Shown: positions 27,802 through 36,739, counted from the first letter of the stretch. The stretch is DNA of 64,000 nt from Rhodobacter sp. SY28-1 (GCF_005222785.1 NZ_STGH01000001.1:1302001-1366000); one strand, 5' to 3'. Made by a program: numbers and translations. The notes: generated from the sequence alone by a model not told the origin.

Positions 27802-28113
27802 TCAGTGCGTCCAGGCGCCCTTGCGGTCGGTGGCGAAGTTCTCGCCATAGCCGCGGGGCCGGATCACCGCCTTGCGCGGCTTCGGCTCCACCACGTCGAA
27901 CGCGATGCCCTTCTCGGCCGCATAGGCCTCGGCCGCCTCGCGGGTTTCGAACCGCAGACGCACCTGGGACTGTGTGTCGGTGGACGAGGTCCAGCCCATC
28001 AGCGGATCAACCTCGCGTTCGGATGCGGGGGCGAACTCCAGCACCCACTGGTGGGTCTTGGCGGTCCCCGACTGCATGGCGGTCTTGGCTGGCTGGTAGA
28101 TGCGGGCGCGCAT
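27802..28113 (-). CDS. ETC complex I subunit, NDUFS4-like
   Basis: The 103-residue protein starts [16 protein letters not shown], has [29 protein letters not shown] and ends [18 protein letters not shown], which matches the alphaproteobacterial homologue of mitochondrial NDUFS4 (18 kDa accessory subunit of NADH:ubiquinone oxidoreductase). In mitochondria it aids assembly of the peripheral arm. It lies outside any nuo operon here, as is usual in this group. Confidence 0.9.
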   Translation of the reverse strand: MRARIYQPAKTAMQSGTAKTHQWVLEFAPASEREVDPLMGWTSSTDTQSQVRLRFETREAAEAYAAEKGIAFDVVEPKPRKAVIRPRGYGENFATDRKGAWTH

Positions 28114-28347
28114 GGAAGGCTCCTTCGGACGTGGCCTTCGTTATTCCGAAGCTTTGCGGAAAGCGCAAGCGCGAGATTGCGGGATGAAAGGACTGCCGGC
28201 CAGTGTCATGGAGTGTGGGTGGGGTGGATCTGACGCTGACCGGCAGGTTCAGTTGCTGCTTGCTCGATCATCATGGCCGATGCCGTCACTCAAATCAACC
28301 AGAAGTTGTATTTTCGGATGAAGATTTCGTTTACCACTGTCGCTGGT

Positions 28348-29208
28348 TCACCCGTTCGCCCGACCCAGGCGCAGGATCTGGTACCTGTTGTAGGTCTTGA
28401 ACGCCTCCGAGGTCCGGGTGGTGCCGGTCAGCCGCTGCATCAGGTTGTCGCGCCGTTTCTTCGACAGGAACAGGCTCAGCACCCGCGCCAGCGCCCAATG
28501 CGCCATCGGTTTCTTGGCGTGGATCTCGTCCGAGACGCGGGTCACCCCGTGGCCCAGCACGTTGAACAGCCGCTGCTCAAGATCGATCGAGGGCGCGACG
28601 GCCTCGGTGATGTCCTCTTCCGCCTCGATCGCAAAGCCCGACGGCGGAACCGCTTCGCGGAACACGGTGACGCGATGGCCGCCGCCCGGCTGCGGGCCAT
28701 GAACGTGCCGCCCCTGGTAGGCCTCGGTCCGGAAGCAGTCGGCAATCAGGATCTTCCCATCCGGCGCCAGAAGTCGGGCGCATTTCGGCAGGCTTTCGGT
28801 CAGCGGAATGTACTGGAAGCTTTCGGAAAACAGACACAGGTCGAACGGTCCCTCGCCCTGGAAGGCCTCGAACGTGCATTCATGCACCCGCGCGCCCTTT
28901 GCCGTATCCCGGCAACGCGCGGCCAGGAAGGCCGACGGGACCACGATGTCGACCGAATGTCCCAGCGCCAGCAGCTTCTTCGCGGTCTCGCCGGCGCCGC
29001 CACCGATGTCCAGGATGCGCAGAGGGCCTTCGGGCAGGTAGCCGAACAGCTTGGACGAGTAGTTGTCCTGCGCCGCCCGCAGGTTGCCCGCCGTCACCTC
29101 AAGCCCCGTCCACAGCCCGTAGTGCAGGTTCTCGGCCCCGGTCAGCCAGCGGATGAACGCCAGCCCCACATCCAGCCCCACGGCCCGCGTATCGATTTTC
29201 TCAGCCAT
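28348..29208 (-). CDS. SAM-dependent methyltransferase
   Basis: The 286-residue class I methyltransferase has the SAM-binding motif LRILDIGGGAGETAKKL, motif II-like VDIVVPSAFLAA and FDLCLFSESFQYIPL. An N-terminal extension (ENLHYGLWTG) resembles enzymes that methylate small molecules or lipids. Substrate is unknown. The gap 28114-28347 upstream of the NDUFS4-like gene carries no recognisable feature. It is divergent from uvrB across 142 bases. Confidence 0.85.
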   Translation of the reverse strand: MAEKIDTRAVGLDVGLAFIRWLTGAENLHYGLWTGLEVTAGNLRAAQDNYSSKLFGYLPEGPLRILDIGGGAGETAKKLLALGHSVDIVVPSAFLAARCRDTAKGARVHECTFEAFQGEGPFDLCLFSESFQYIPLTESLPKCARLLAPDGKILIADCFRTEAYQGRHVHGPQPGGGHRVTVFREAVPPSGFAIEAEEDITEAVAPSIDLEQRLFNVLGHGVTRVSDEIHAKKPMAHWALARVLSLFLSKKRRDNLMQRLTGTTRTSEAFKTYNRYQILRLGRANG

Positions 29209-29350
29209 ATCTCACCTCTGGTGGGCGAGCCTTAGCCGCTTACCGCCGGTACGGCAACGGTTTCACCCATCCACGCGGATCACCGCTTGAACTGGAACAA
29301 AAACAGATCAAATCTGTCCTGCCCTCCCCGACTCGCGAAAGCCGTGCCCC

Positions 29351-31534
29351 ATGCCGCACAACAACGCCAATGCCGTCACCGAACGCCCCGATGTCCTGAC
29401 CAAGCCCAAGCTGGAAGGCGGCCGCCGTTTCGTGATGTCGACGCCCTTCCAGCCGGCGGGCGATCAGCCGACCGCGATCAAGGAGCTGACCGCCGGGGTG
29501 AACGCAGGCGAACGCGATCAGGTCCTTCTGGGCGCGACCGGCACCGGCAAGACCTTCACCATGGCCAAGGTGATCGAGGAAACCCAGCGCCCCGCCATCA
29601 TCCTGGCGCCCAACAAGACGCTGGCCGCCCAATTGTATGGCGAATTCAAGGGCTTCTTCCCCGAAAACGCGGTGGAATACTTCGTCAGCTACTACGACTA
29701 CTACCAGCCCGAGGCCTATGTCGCCCGGACCGACACCTATATCGAGAAGGAATCCCAGATCAACGAACAGATCGACCGGATGCGCCACTCGGCCACCCGG
29801 GCGCTTCTGGAGCGTGACGACGTCATCATCGTCGCCTCCGTCTCCTGCATCTACGGCATCGGCTCGGTCGAGACCTACTCGGCGATGACGGTCGACCTGG
29901 TGGTCGGCCAGCTTTACGACCAGCGCAAGGTGATGGCCGACCTCGTTGCCCAGCAGTACCGCCGCCTGGAAACTGCCTTCCAGCGCGGGGCGTTCCGGGT
30001 GCGGGGCGATTCCCTCGAAGTCTGGCCCGCCCACCTGGAAGACCGCGCCTGGCGGTTCAGCTTCTTTGGCGAGGAGTTGGAGTCGATCACCGAATTCGAC
30101 CCGCTGACCGGCGCCAAGACCGACAGCTTCAAGCAGATCCGCATCTACGCGAACAGCCACTACGTCACTCCGCGCCCGACGCTGCAGCAGGCGATCAAGG
30201 GCATCAAGGATGAGCTTTTCCACCGGCTGAAGCAGTTGCAGGAGGAAGGCAAACTGCTGGAAGCCCAACGCCTTGAACAGCGCACGAATTTCGACCTGGA
30301 GATGCTGGAGGCGACGGGCAGCTGCGCCGGGATCGAGAACTACTCGCGCTACCTCACCGGTCGCGCGCCGGGCGAGCCGCCGCCGACGCTGTTTGAATTC
30401 ATCCCCGACAACGCCATTGTCTTTGCTGATGAATCCCACGTCTCGGTCCCCCAGATCGGCGGCATGTACAAAGGTGACTTCCGCCGCAAGTTCACGCTGG
30501 CCGAACACGGCTTCCGTCTGCCGTCCTGCATGGACAACCGCCCCCTCAAGTTCGAGGAATGGGACGCCATGCGCCCGCAATCGGTGTTCGTAAGCGCGAC
30601 GCCGGCGGCCTGGGAGATGGAGCAGACCGGCGGCGTCTTCACCGAACAGGTCATCCGCCCCACGGGTCTTCTCGACCCGCAGGTCGAAATCCGCCCGGTG
30701 GAGATGCAGGTCGACGACCTGCTGGACGAGATCCGCAAGGTCTCGGCAAAGGGCCTGCGCACCCTCGTCACTGTGCTCACCAAGCGCATGGCCGAGGACC
30801 TGACGGATTACCTGCACGAACAGGGCATCCGGGTGCGCTACATGCACTCCGACATCGACACCATCGAACGCATTGAAATCCTGCGCGACCTCCGCCTCGG
30901 GGCCTTCGACGCTCTGGTCGGGATCAACCTCCTGCGTGAAGGCCTCGACATCCCGGAATGCGGGCTGGTGGCGATCCTCGATGCCGACAAGGAGGGCTTC
31001 CTGCGGTCGGAAACCTCGCTCATCCAGACCATCGGTCGCGCGGCGCGGAACTCCGAAGGCCGGGTCATCATGTATGCCGACCGGATCACCGGGTCGATGG
31101 AACGCGCGCTGGCCGAGACGAACCGGCGGCGTGAGAAGCAGATGGCCTACAACGTCAAGCACGGCATCACGCCCGAGACGGTGAAGAAGAACGTCGAGGA
31201 CGTGCTCGCGGGCCTCTGGCAGGGCGACACCGACCTGTCTCGCGTGACGACCAAGGTCGACAAGCCCATGGTCGGCCAGAACCTTGCGGCCCATCTCGAC
31301 GCGCTGCGCACCCAGATGCGCAAGGCGGCAGAGAACCTGGAGTTCGAGGAAGCCGCCCGTCTGCGGGACGAGGTCAAGCGGTTGGAAGCAGTGGAACTGG
31401 CCGTCGCCGACGACCCCTTTGCCCGGCAGGAGGTCATCGAGGAGGCGGTGACCGAGGCGGTGAAGATGGCTGGCCGGAGCACGGCCGGGCGGGCAGGGCA
31501 GCGTGGTGGGAAGCGGTCGCGACGCGGAAGATAA
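29351..31534 (+). CDS. uvrB: Excinuclease ABC subunit UvrB
   Basis: The 727-residue protein has Walker A GATGTGKT (61-68), the beta-hairpin [18 protein letters not shown], helicase motifs including DESHVSVPQ and QTIGRAARN, and a C-terminal UvrC-binding UVR motif ([20 protein letters not shown]). It loads onto damaged DNA in nucleotide excision repair. The upstream region has TTGAACTGGAACAAAAACAG but no convincing alphaproteobacterial LexA box. The TAA stop is the first base triplet of a REP-like palindrome. Confidence 0.97.
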   Translation: MPHNNANAVTERPDVLTKPKLEGGRRFVMSTPFQPAGDQPTAIKELTAGVNAGERDQVLLGATGTGKTFTMAKVIEETQRPAIILAPNKTLAAQLYGEFKGFFPENAVEYFVSYYDYYQPEAYVARTDTYIEKESQINEQIDRMRHSATRALLERDDVIIVASVSCIYGIGSVETYSAMTVDLVVGQLYDQRKVMADLVAQQYRRLETAFQRGAFRVRGDSLEVWPAHLEDRAWRFSFFGEELESITEFDPLTGAKTDSFKQIRIYANSHYVTPRPTLQQAIKGIKDELFHRLKQLQEEGKLLEAQRLEQRTNFDLEMLEATGSCAGIENYSRYLTGRAPGEPPPTLFEFIPDNAIVFADESHVSVPQIGGMYKGDFRRKFTLAEHGFRLPSCMDNRPLKFEEWDAMRPQSVFVSATPAAWEMEQTGGVFTEQVIRPTGLLDPQVEIRPVEMQVDDLLDEIRKVSAKGLRTLVTVLTKRMAEDLTDYLHEQGIRVRYMHSDIDTIERIEILRDLRLGAFDALVGINLLREGLDIPECGLVAILDADKEGFLRSETSLIQTIGRAARNSEGRVIMYADRITGSMERALAETNRRREKQMAYNVKHGITPETVKKNVEDVLAGLWQGDTDLSRVTTKVDKPMVGQNLAAHLDALRTQMRKAAENLEFEEAARLRDEVKRLEAVELAVADDPFARQEVIEEAVTEAVKMAGRSTAGRAGQRGGKRSRRGR

Positions 31535-32064
31535 GGGCGGTGGGCAAACTGCCCACCCGACGCGACGTGTCGTAGGGTGGGCGATTCGCCCACCTTCGCC
31601 CTTATGTCGCGATGAATGGTGGAAAACGGCCAGTCTTCTGCCCGCGCGACCAGACCATGCCGTACCGGATCGGACAGGCAATGCTCTACCGCCCGGCGCC
31701 GCTCTGCCTCATCGCGGATCATGTGCTCCCAGAACCGGCGCTGCCAAAGGCCAGCCTCACGCTTTTGGACCATGCTGCGCGACTGCAGGCCCCTGAGGCC
31801 TGTCGCCTGCGTAAAACGTGCCTTGAGCTTCTGCCATCGACGGGAAAAGTCGGCGTCCCCTTCGGGCAAAGTCCAGACCGCGTGAATGTGGTCCGGCAAG
31901 ACCACCATCGCGTCGCAGTGGATCGGATGTTCCGCTGCGGTGGCCCGGTAGGCGTCACGCAGGAGGTCGATCCGGTCACACAGGACGGTCGAGCCGCGTT
32001 CTACGAAATTTACGGTGAAGAAGTAGGTGGCACCCGGAACGCGCAAGCGGAGGTAATTCGGCAT
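31147..32064 (-). CDS. REP-associated tyrosine transposase (RAYT), apparently degenerate
   Basis: From ATG 32064 the protein starts [20 protein letters not shown] and has the HUH motif LPDHIHAVW (His59, His61) and [13 protein letters not shown], typical of Y1 transposases linked to REP elements. In the helix that normally carries the catalytic tyrosine (N-Y-x-x-x-N-P-V in relatives) it reads EHCLSDPV: residue 128 is His (CAT, 31681-31683), one transition from Tyr. After about residue 155 (TIHRDIRA) the frame runs through both flanking palindromes and into antisense uvrB, giving 305 residues instead of about 150-200. The gene is bracketed by REP copies. It probably no longer transposes. Confidence 0.72.
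   Translation of the reverse strand: MPNYLRLRVPGATYFFTVNFVERGSTVLCDRIDLLRDAYRATAAEHPIHCDAMVVLPDHIHAVWTLPEGDADFSRRWQKLKARFTQATGLRGLQSRSMVQKREAGLWQRRFWEHMIRDEAERRRAVEHCLSDPVRHGLVARAEDWPFSTIHRDIRAKVGESPTLRHVASGGQFAHRPYLPRRDRFPPRCPARPAVLRPAIFTASVTASSMTSCRAKGSSATASSTASNRLTSSRRRAASSNSRFSAALRIWVRSASRWAARFWPTMGLSTLVVTRDRSVSPCQRPASTSSTFFFTVSGVMPCLTL
31532..31604. repeat. Inverted doublet of REP-like palindromes (BIME-like), copies 4 and 5
   Basis: Copy 4 (31532-31561) runs TAAGGGCGGTGGGC, loop, GCCCACCCGAC. Copy 5 (31572-31604) runs GTAGGGTGGGC, loop, GCCCACCTTCGCCCTTA. Copy 4 aligns to the reverse complement of copy 5 apart from a three-base gap and loop changes, so the pair is head-to-head and could fold into one cruciform. 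The uvrB TAA stop is at the left tip. Confidence 0.85.
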
Positions 32065-32093
32065 AGCGTTGACCTTGAAGGATTTCCCCGAAA

Positions 32094-32120
32094 GTAAGGT
32101 GGGCGGACCGCCCACCCTAC
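32094..32120 (-). repeat. REP-like palindrome (GTAGGGTGGGC family), copy 6
   Basis: On the minus strand GTAGGGTGGGC, loop GGTCC, GCCCACCTTAC. It is identical to the copy at 9433-9459 except for one loop base. It lies seven bases after the stop of the minus-strand gene at 32128-32415 and 30 bases upstream of the RAYT start. Confidence 0.85.
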
Positions 32121-32127
32121 CTAGCCG

Positions 32128-32415
32128 TCACTCCACCAGGACAATGTCCGGATCGCCCGCGCGGAAAGTCGCGATTTCGTGGCAGGTCACAATCTCGCTT
32201 TCCCGCTCCTCCCAGTAGCGCGGGTCGGCCAGCACCGTCTCGGGCAGGCGGTCCTTCTGGAAGACGCGCCGTCGCTGCCGCTTGATGGTCACCTCGAACC
32301 GGTTGGACCGCAGCCGCGCCCCCGGCCGCAGGAAGCCATCGCGCAACACATTGGCCCGGTCCTGCAAGCGCTTGATCTCGGCCTTGAGCCGGGCGAATTC
32401 GTCCACTGGGTCCAT
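32128..32415 (-). CDS. Conserved hypothetical protein with N-terminal coiled coil
   Basis: A 95-residue protein from ATG 32415. Residues about 5-25 (DEFARLKAEIKRLQDRANVL) form a short heptad-like helix; the rest is basic then acidic (RRRVFQKDRLPETVLADPRY). No signal peptide or membrane span is seen. I do not recognise a named family. The start was chosen because the upstream in-frame extension is Arg-rich, non-coding-looking sequence. Confidence 0.65.
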   Translation of the reverse strand: MDPVDEFARLKAEIKRLQDRANVLRDGFLRPGARLRSNRFEVTIKRQRRRVFQKDRLPETVLADPRYWEERESEIVTCHEIATFRAGDPDIVLVE

Positions 32416-32533
32416 CGGTGCCTCCGTTCGGTTTCTTCCAGTCTCTTCGAGCACTGGTTTCTGCCGGGTTAACGGGCGTCGCCATTCTTGCCCGTGGCTT
32501 GACAGCTTCCTGTCATGCGCCACCTTCCTCCCG

Positions 32534-32962
32534 ATGCGCGCCCTTCTCGCCCTTGCCCTCCTCGCCACCCCCGCCCAGGCCTGGGACTTCACCCCCACGC
32601 CCATCTGCACCATTCTCAAGGACACCCCGACGCTTCAGATCCGCGTGACATATGATCCCGCGCAAGCCCAGCCCTATGCCATCACCCTGACGCGCCCCGA
32701 CCCCTGGCCCGCCACGGACAGCTTTGGCCTCCGTTTCGAAGGGCCGATGGCGATGACCATCGGCACCGATCGTCATCAGCTGTCAAACGATGGCCGGACG
32801 CTCACCGTCACCGATACCGGATTTGGCAATGTGCTGGACGGGCTGGCGCTGAACCGCATCGCTGCGGCACTGGCGGGGGACCTGCTGATCCCCATCGACC
32901 TGACCGGCGCGCGTCCGGCTGTCGAGGCGTTTCGGGCCTGTGGCGAGGTCCCCTCGGCCTGA
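32534..32962 (+). CDS. Periplasmic hypothetical protein
   Basis: The 142-residue product has a short signal peptide MRALLALALLATPAQA-WDF. The mature protein contains two cysteines (TPICTILKD and FRACGEVP) and a beta-rich middle (AMTIGTDRHQLSNDGRTLTV). I do not recognise a family. It stands alone and is convergent with the ABM-domain gene four bases away. Confidence 0.65.
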   Translation: MRALLALALLATPAQAWDFTPTPICTILKDTPTLQIRVTYDPAQAQPYAITLTRPDPWPATDSFGLRFEGPMAMTIGTDRHQLSNDGRTLTVTDTGFGNVLDGLALNRIAAALAGDLLIPIDLTGARPAVEAFRACGEVPSA

Positions 32963-32966
32963 GGCC

Positions 32967-33284
32967 TCAGAAGACCCCCGTCACTTCGTACATCACCGGC
33001 TCGAACCCGCGGCACAGCTCGTTGATCTGGCGGTTCCGCTCCCGCATCTCGGGCGTCCTTAGCATCGCCTGATAATCCTCGCGCCGCGCCCATTGGCTGT
33101 AGTTGCAGATCCGCGTCCGGGCGTCGTTCATGTGCAGTCCCGCCGCGATGAACCCCGGCTGCAGGCGGATGAAGTCCGCATAGGCGGCCTCCAGCGCCTC
33201 GATCAGGTCGAAGGCCATCGCGGGAGTCGTCTCGAAGGTGGTGATCACGGTCTGGCCTTGGAAATCCTTGACAATCTGCGGCAT
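32967..33284 (-). CDS. Antibiotic biosynthesis monooxygenase (ABM)-like domain protein
   Basis: The 105-residue protein from ATG 33284 has the dimeric ferredoxin-like ABM pattern: TVITTFETTPAMAFDLIEAL, PGFIAAGLHMNDARTRICNY and SQWARREDYQAMLRTPEM. Members include heme- or quinone-modifying monooxygenases and proteins of unknown activity. The substrate is unknown. An upstream ATG would add 30 residues that do not match the fold and was not used. Confidence 0.8.
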   Translation of the reverse strand: MPQIVKDFQGQTVITTFETTPAMAFDLIEALEAAYADFIRLQPGFIAAGLHMNDARTRICNYSQWARREDYQAMLRTPEMRERNRQINELCRGFEPVMYEVTGVF

Positions 33285-33335
33285 GTCGGGCCTCCCTCTC
33301 ATGCGGCAAGGATGCCATGAACGGGGGCCAAAGAC

Positions 33336-33524
33336 ATGAAGTTTCTCGACCCGAACGACCCGTTCTTCCGCCACGCCTGGGTGCGCTGGTTGACCGTTCT
33401 CATGCCCCTTGGCTGGGGCGCATTCGAGCTCTTCTGGCTCCAGTCGCCGTTCTGGGGGCTGATGTTCCTGGCCGCCGGGGCTTATGCCGGCTACCAGTTG
33501 TTCTTCCAGCGCGACCCGGACTAG
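33336..33524 (+). CDS. Small membrane protein
   Basis: A 62-residue protein with two likely transmembrane helices (about WLTVLMPLGWGAFELFWL and WGLMFLAAGAYAGYQLFF) and a soluble N-terminus MKFLDPNDPFFRHAW. I recall similar proteins in other Rhodobacterales but no function. It is convergent with the zinc-ribbon membrane protein gene, three bases away. Confidence 0.75.
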   Translation: MKFLDPNDPFFRHAWVRWLTVLMPLGWGAFELFWLQSPFWGLMFLAAGAYAGYQLFFQRDPD

Positions 33525-33527
33525 GCG

Positions 33528-34664
33528 CTAGTCCATCCAGTCCGGCTGCGGCAGGCCGATTGCCTCAGGGTCGGACAGATAGAGCGCCCCCAGCGCAATT
33601 GCAGCGACCAGTAGAACCACTGTTGCGATCTTCCAGACCGACCATGGCCGTTCACCTTGCACCTCGCCTGTCTGGCCATTGACGAGAAAGCGGTAGCTTT
33701 TGCCGTTGTACTTGTAGGCCGCCATCCAGACCGGCAGCAGGATGTGCTTGAACGTCTCATCCGACCAGGATGTCGCCACGTCATGGATGCGCTGCTCGTC
33801 CCCGCCGATGTCGCGGCGCACGTCCTGGCGGATCACGTTCGACATGCGATCCTGCGCCTCGCGCCAGCCGTCCGCCAGAGCCACCGTGTAGCCCTCGGCC
33901 TGGAAACCGGCCAGGAATTCCGGGGTATAGGCGGTCAGCGCCCCCAGGTCCCAAGGCGTCAGCTCATTGCCCAGCCGTGCGGGCAGGCTGCGCGAGGCCA
34001 TGACGAGTACATCGTCGAAATCGCGGCTCACCCGACCCGAGGCGGGATACCAGCGCGTGCGCCGCACCCGCTCCTGCCGCTGTTCCATCCGGCCGTTGAC
34101 CCGGACGCTGACAGTGCGGATCTCGTAGTAATACTCGCCGCGTTCGCCGGAATACCGGCTGTCGGTATCGGCATCGAAGGTCCAGAACGGGACATAGACA
34201 CCGGACAGCGCTCGGCCTTTCCTAGCGTATTCCAGAAGCGTGCCGGGCGCGAACCAGAGGCTCCCCATCCAGCGGATCATCGCCTGTCGCGCCTCGACTT
34301 CGGTCAGCACGAACGGCACGAGAGCCTGCGGCTTGATGTGCCGCTCGGTTCCCGTGTCCAGCACAACCGGCGTCGCGCAGAACGGGCATTCGGTGGCATG
34401 GGTCGCGCCGGTGATCTCGACCTTGGCGCCGCAGTTGGGGCACGAGGTCGTGCGCACTTCGACCATGTCGGCGCTGGACAGGTCGTCGCGCAACCCGCGC
34501 GCCAGGTCCAGCTCCTGCAAGGCCCGTGCGCGGGTGCGGGGGGCTTCCGGCGCAATCGCCTGGACGTGGCCGCAATGGTCGCAGGTCAGGCTGGTCTGGC
34601 CCGGCGCATAGCGCAGTTGCGCGCCGCAGTTGGCGCAGGGCCAGCGGTATTCGTCCTGCGGCAT
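33528..34664 (-). CDS. Double zinc-ribbon protein with C-terminal membrane anchor
   Basis: The 378-residue protein has two zinc ribbons near the N-terminus: CANCGAQLRY with LTCDHCGHVQ, and CPNCGAKVEI with ECPFCATPVV. A long central domain follows (YVPFWTFDADTDSRYSGERG, SWSDETFKHILLPVWMAAYK), and then one transmembrane helix (KIATVVLLVAAIALGALYLS) before a short tail. It resembles bacterial 'TFIIB-type zinc finger' or virion-core-like proteins that pair with SPFH proteins. It is the last gene of the XpaC-TelA operon, three bases after the SPFH gene. Confidence 0.8.
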   Translation of the reverse strand: MPQDEYRWPCANCGAQLRYAPGQTSLTCDHCGHVQAIAPEAPRTRARALQELDLARGLRDDLSSADMVEVRTTSCPNCGAKVEITGATHATECPFCATPVVLDTGTERHIKPQALVPFVLTEVEARQAMIRWMGSLWFAPGTLLEYARKGRALSGVYVPFWTFDADTDSRYSGERGEYYYEIRTVSVRVNGRMEQRQERVRRTRWYPASGRVSRDFDDVLVMASRSLPARLGNELTPWDLGALTAYTPEFLAGFQAEGYTVALADGWREAQDRMSNVIRQDVRRDIGGDEQRIHDVATSWSDETFKHILLPVWMAAYKYNGKSYRFLVNGQTGEVQGERPWSVWKIATVVLLVAAIALGALYLSDPEAIGLPQPDWMD

Positions 34665-34667
34665 GGC

Positions 34668-35768
34668 TTACGGTTTGGGCAGGGGCGGCGGCACGCTGTC
34701 CAAAAGCCGGGCCAGATCGGTGTCGGTGGCCATCTTCCAGCCGTCCTGTCCCGGGGTCCAGACCATCGTGGCACGGGTCAGGCGACCTTCGGCTGCCATG
34801 CGCGCCAGATCGCCTTCGCCGAAGGGGCCTGTGGTCGCACCGTCCACCGCAAGATGCCAGACCTTGCCTGCGGGCGGCTGCGGCGGCAGGGGCGGCGGGG
34901 TGGCTGCCGCACCCGCCTGCCCGCCCCAGGGCCCCATGTTCTGCGCCATGCTGGCGCCCATCCCCATGCCCATCCCGGCCCCCATCGCCGAGCCCATCGC
35001 CGACCCGGGCTGCGACATGCTTTCCGCCGCATTGAACTGCATGTAGCGGTTCAAGTCACCCACGACCCCCATCGAGGTGCGCTTGTCCAGCGCCTTCTCC
35101 ACCTCTTCCGGCAGACTTATGTTTTCGATGTAGAATTCCGGGATCGACAGCCCGTATTCGCCCACCTGTGGAGCGATTGCATTGGCGATGATCTTGCCAA
35201 GGTCGGCCAGGTTCGCTGCCATGTCCAGCACTGGAATGCCCGACTTGGCCAGGACCTGGGACGCCGATTGCACGATCACGTTGCGGATCTGAAAGCTGAT
35301 TTCATCTGAAGTGAACTCGCCATCCGTGCCGACGACCTCCTGGATGAACTTGCCGGGATCGGTCACCCGCATCGAATAGGTCCCGAAGGCCCGCAGGCGC
35401 ACCGGCCCGAACTCGGGGTCGCGGGCCATGATCGGGTTCTTCGTGCCCCATTTCTGGTCGTTGAACCGGGTGGTATTGACGAAATAGACCTCGGACTTGA
35501 ACGGGCTTTGAAGCCCGTGGTCCCAATGCTGCAAGGTGGTCAGGATCGGCATGTTGTTGGTCTCAAGCATGTAGAGACCGGGCTGGAACACGTCCGCCAG
35601 CTGCCCCTCATGGATGAAGACCGCCGCCTGGCCCTCACGGACCGTAAGCTTCGCGCCGTACTTGATCGCCTGGCCCCGGCGGTCGAACCGCCAGACCATC
35701 GTGTCGCGCGTGTCATCCAGCCACGAGATGACATCGATGAATTCGCCCTTGAGGAAATCGAAGACCAT
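34668..35768 (-). CDS. SPFH-domain protein with C-terminal GYF_2 domain (YdjI-like)
   Basis: The 366-residue protein has an SPFH/band-7 domain (about 35-230; IKYGAKLTVREGQAAVFIHE, RAFGTYSMRVTDPGKFI). A Met/Gly-rich linker (SAMGAGMGMGMGASMAQNMG) and Pro-rich stretch follow. A GYF_2 domain (about 305-355; WHLAVDGATTGPFGEGDLAR) closes it. It lacks an obvious N-terminal membrane anchor. B. subtilis YdjI is a related SPFH protein linked to envelope stress. In this operon it probably scaffolds the neighbouring zinc-ribbon membrane protein; this is inference from adjacency. Confidence 0.87.
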   Translation of the reverse strand: MVFDFLKGEFIDVISWLDDTRDTMVWRFDRRGQAIKYGAKLTVREGQAAVFIHEGQLADVFQPGLYMLETNNMPILTTLQHWDHGLQSPFKSEVYFVNTTRFNDQKWGTKNPIMARDPEFGPVRLRAFGTYSMRVTDPGKFIQEVVGTDGEFTSDEISFQIRNVIVQSASQVLAKSGIPVLDMAANLADLGKIIANAIAPQVGEYGLSIPEFYIENISLPEEVEKALDKRTSMGVVGDLNRYMQFNAAESMSQPGSAMGSAMGAGMGMGMGASMAQNMGPWGGQAGAAATPPPLPPQPPAGKVWHLAVDGATTGPFGEGDLARMAAEGRLTRATMVWTPGQDGWKMATDTDLARLLDSVPPPLPKP

Positions 35769-35786
35769 GGGACCCTCCCTTTGGGA

Positions 35787-36722
35787 TCAACTTTCGCCGC
35801 CGGTCAATCGGCGCGCAAGCGAGAAGACGATGGGCCGGGCTTCCGCGGCCGTCATGCCCGGACGCAGTTCGCGGCTGTAAAGCATGCGCAAGAGAAGCTC
35901 GTCCTGGTCGGTCAGCAGCGCGAATTCCTCGTCGTCGTTGAAGATCGACGGGCGCGCGCGCGGGCTGTCGTTCGGCAAGCCAAGGCCTTGCGTCAGTTCC
36001 TCGTGCAAACAGGACAGGCGCAAGAGGTCGGGATGCTCGGCCCGGATCACCGCAAAGGCACGGGTGTAGGCGCCCGAGGTGCTGTCGGCCAGCGCGTAGA
36101 CCAGGCAATAGGTCGTGCGCGGCATCTGGGTGATCCCGGCGACTTCGGCGGCTCCCAGGCCCGGCAGGGTGGCGCGGATCACCGGCCCCAGCGCCTCGCG
36201 CTCATCTTCAGAGACGACATGGATGAAGAAGTTCGGATTGCGATCGTCCACTGAAATCGGGTGCCCGGTGACCTGCGACAGGCGAGCGGCAAAGCTGGCG
36301 ATCCGGGCGCGGTCGGTGGCCTGCTTTTCGGGCGGCACGCTTGCGCCAAAGCGGATGCCGATCCGTACCGGGATTTCCCAGCGGCGCAGGGTAGATGCCG
36401 TCTCCTCGCGGACGAACCCACCCGCTCCGCGCCGGTATTCGTCGAACAGCGCGATCCGCATGAAGTTTTCGGCCAGCATCCGATCCGAGACCGGTATCTC
36501 CGCCCCGCCATCCGACCGCAACATGCCCTGTGACAACAGCGCCTGCTGCACCTGGGCGAAATAGGCCTGCGCGGCGATGCTCTTTGCCGTTGGCGGCGTC
36601 GGGGTGACGGGAATCGGGTCAGGGGCCGGGGCCAACCCCGCCGGCCCCGAGCCGATGCACCCCGCCAGACCAAAGCACGCGATGCCGGTCACCAGAAACT
36701 TGACTGTCTTCCCGCGCGCCAT
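35787..36722 (-). CDS. DUF2927 family lipoprotein, possible metalloprotease-like fold
   Basis: A 311-residue protein with a lipoprotein signal (FLVTGIACFGLAGC; Cys22 at the lipobox) and a Pro-rich linker. The DUF2927 body includes IPVRIGIRFGASVPPEK and the conserved segment LSCLHEELTQGLGLPNDS. The HEExxQ cluster resembles zinc-binding HExxH signatures but is not the canonical motif. Family members are often found in Rhodobacterales envelopes. It sits between TelA and the SPFH gene with 17-18-base gaps, so it is likely part of the same membrane complex. Confidence 0.85.
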   Translation of the reverse strand: MARGKTVKFLVTGIACFGLAGCIGSGPAGLAPAPDPIPVTPTPPTAKSIAAQAYFAQVQQALLSQGMLRSDGGAEIPVSDRMLAENFMRIALFDEYRRGAGGFVREETASTLRRWEIPVRIGIRFGASVPPEKQATDRARIASFAARLSQVTGHPISVDDRNPNFFIHVVSEDEREALGPVIRATLPGLGAAEVAGITQMPRTTYCLVYALADSTSGAYTRAFAVIRAEHPDLLRLSCLHEELTQGLGLPNDSPRARPSIFNDDEEFALLTDQDELLLRMLYSRELRPGMTAAEARPIVFSLARRLTGGES

Positions 36723-36739
36723 GTCCTGTCGCCGACGCC

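Larger units (their letters stand above)
31532..32120. mobile_element. REPtron: RAYT gene with flanking REP palindromes
   Basis: An inverted REP pair (31532-31604) on the 3' side and a single REP (32094-32120) on the 5' side enclose the RAYT domain (about 31600-32064). This is the arrangement in which RAYT enzymes were proposed to spread REP sequences. Further copies of the same palindrome occur at 9433, 10099 and 13855. Confidence 0.75.

Noticed and set aside
29262-29300. Possible LexA box upstream of uvrB (TTGAACTGGAACAAAAACAG)
   Set aside because: The two GAAC copies are too close to fit the alphaproteobacterial GAAC-N7-GAAC or GTTC-N7-GTTC pattern.
29240-31681. A long minus-strand open frame antisense to uvrB
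   Set aside because: Typical shadow of a high-GC gene, with no recognisable domain.
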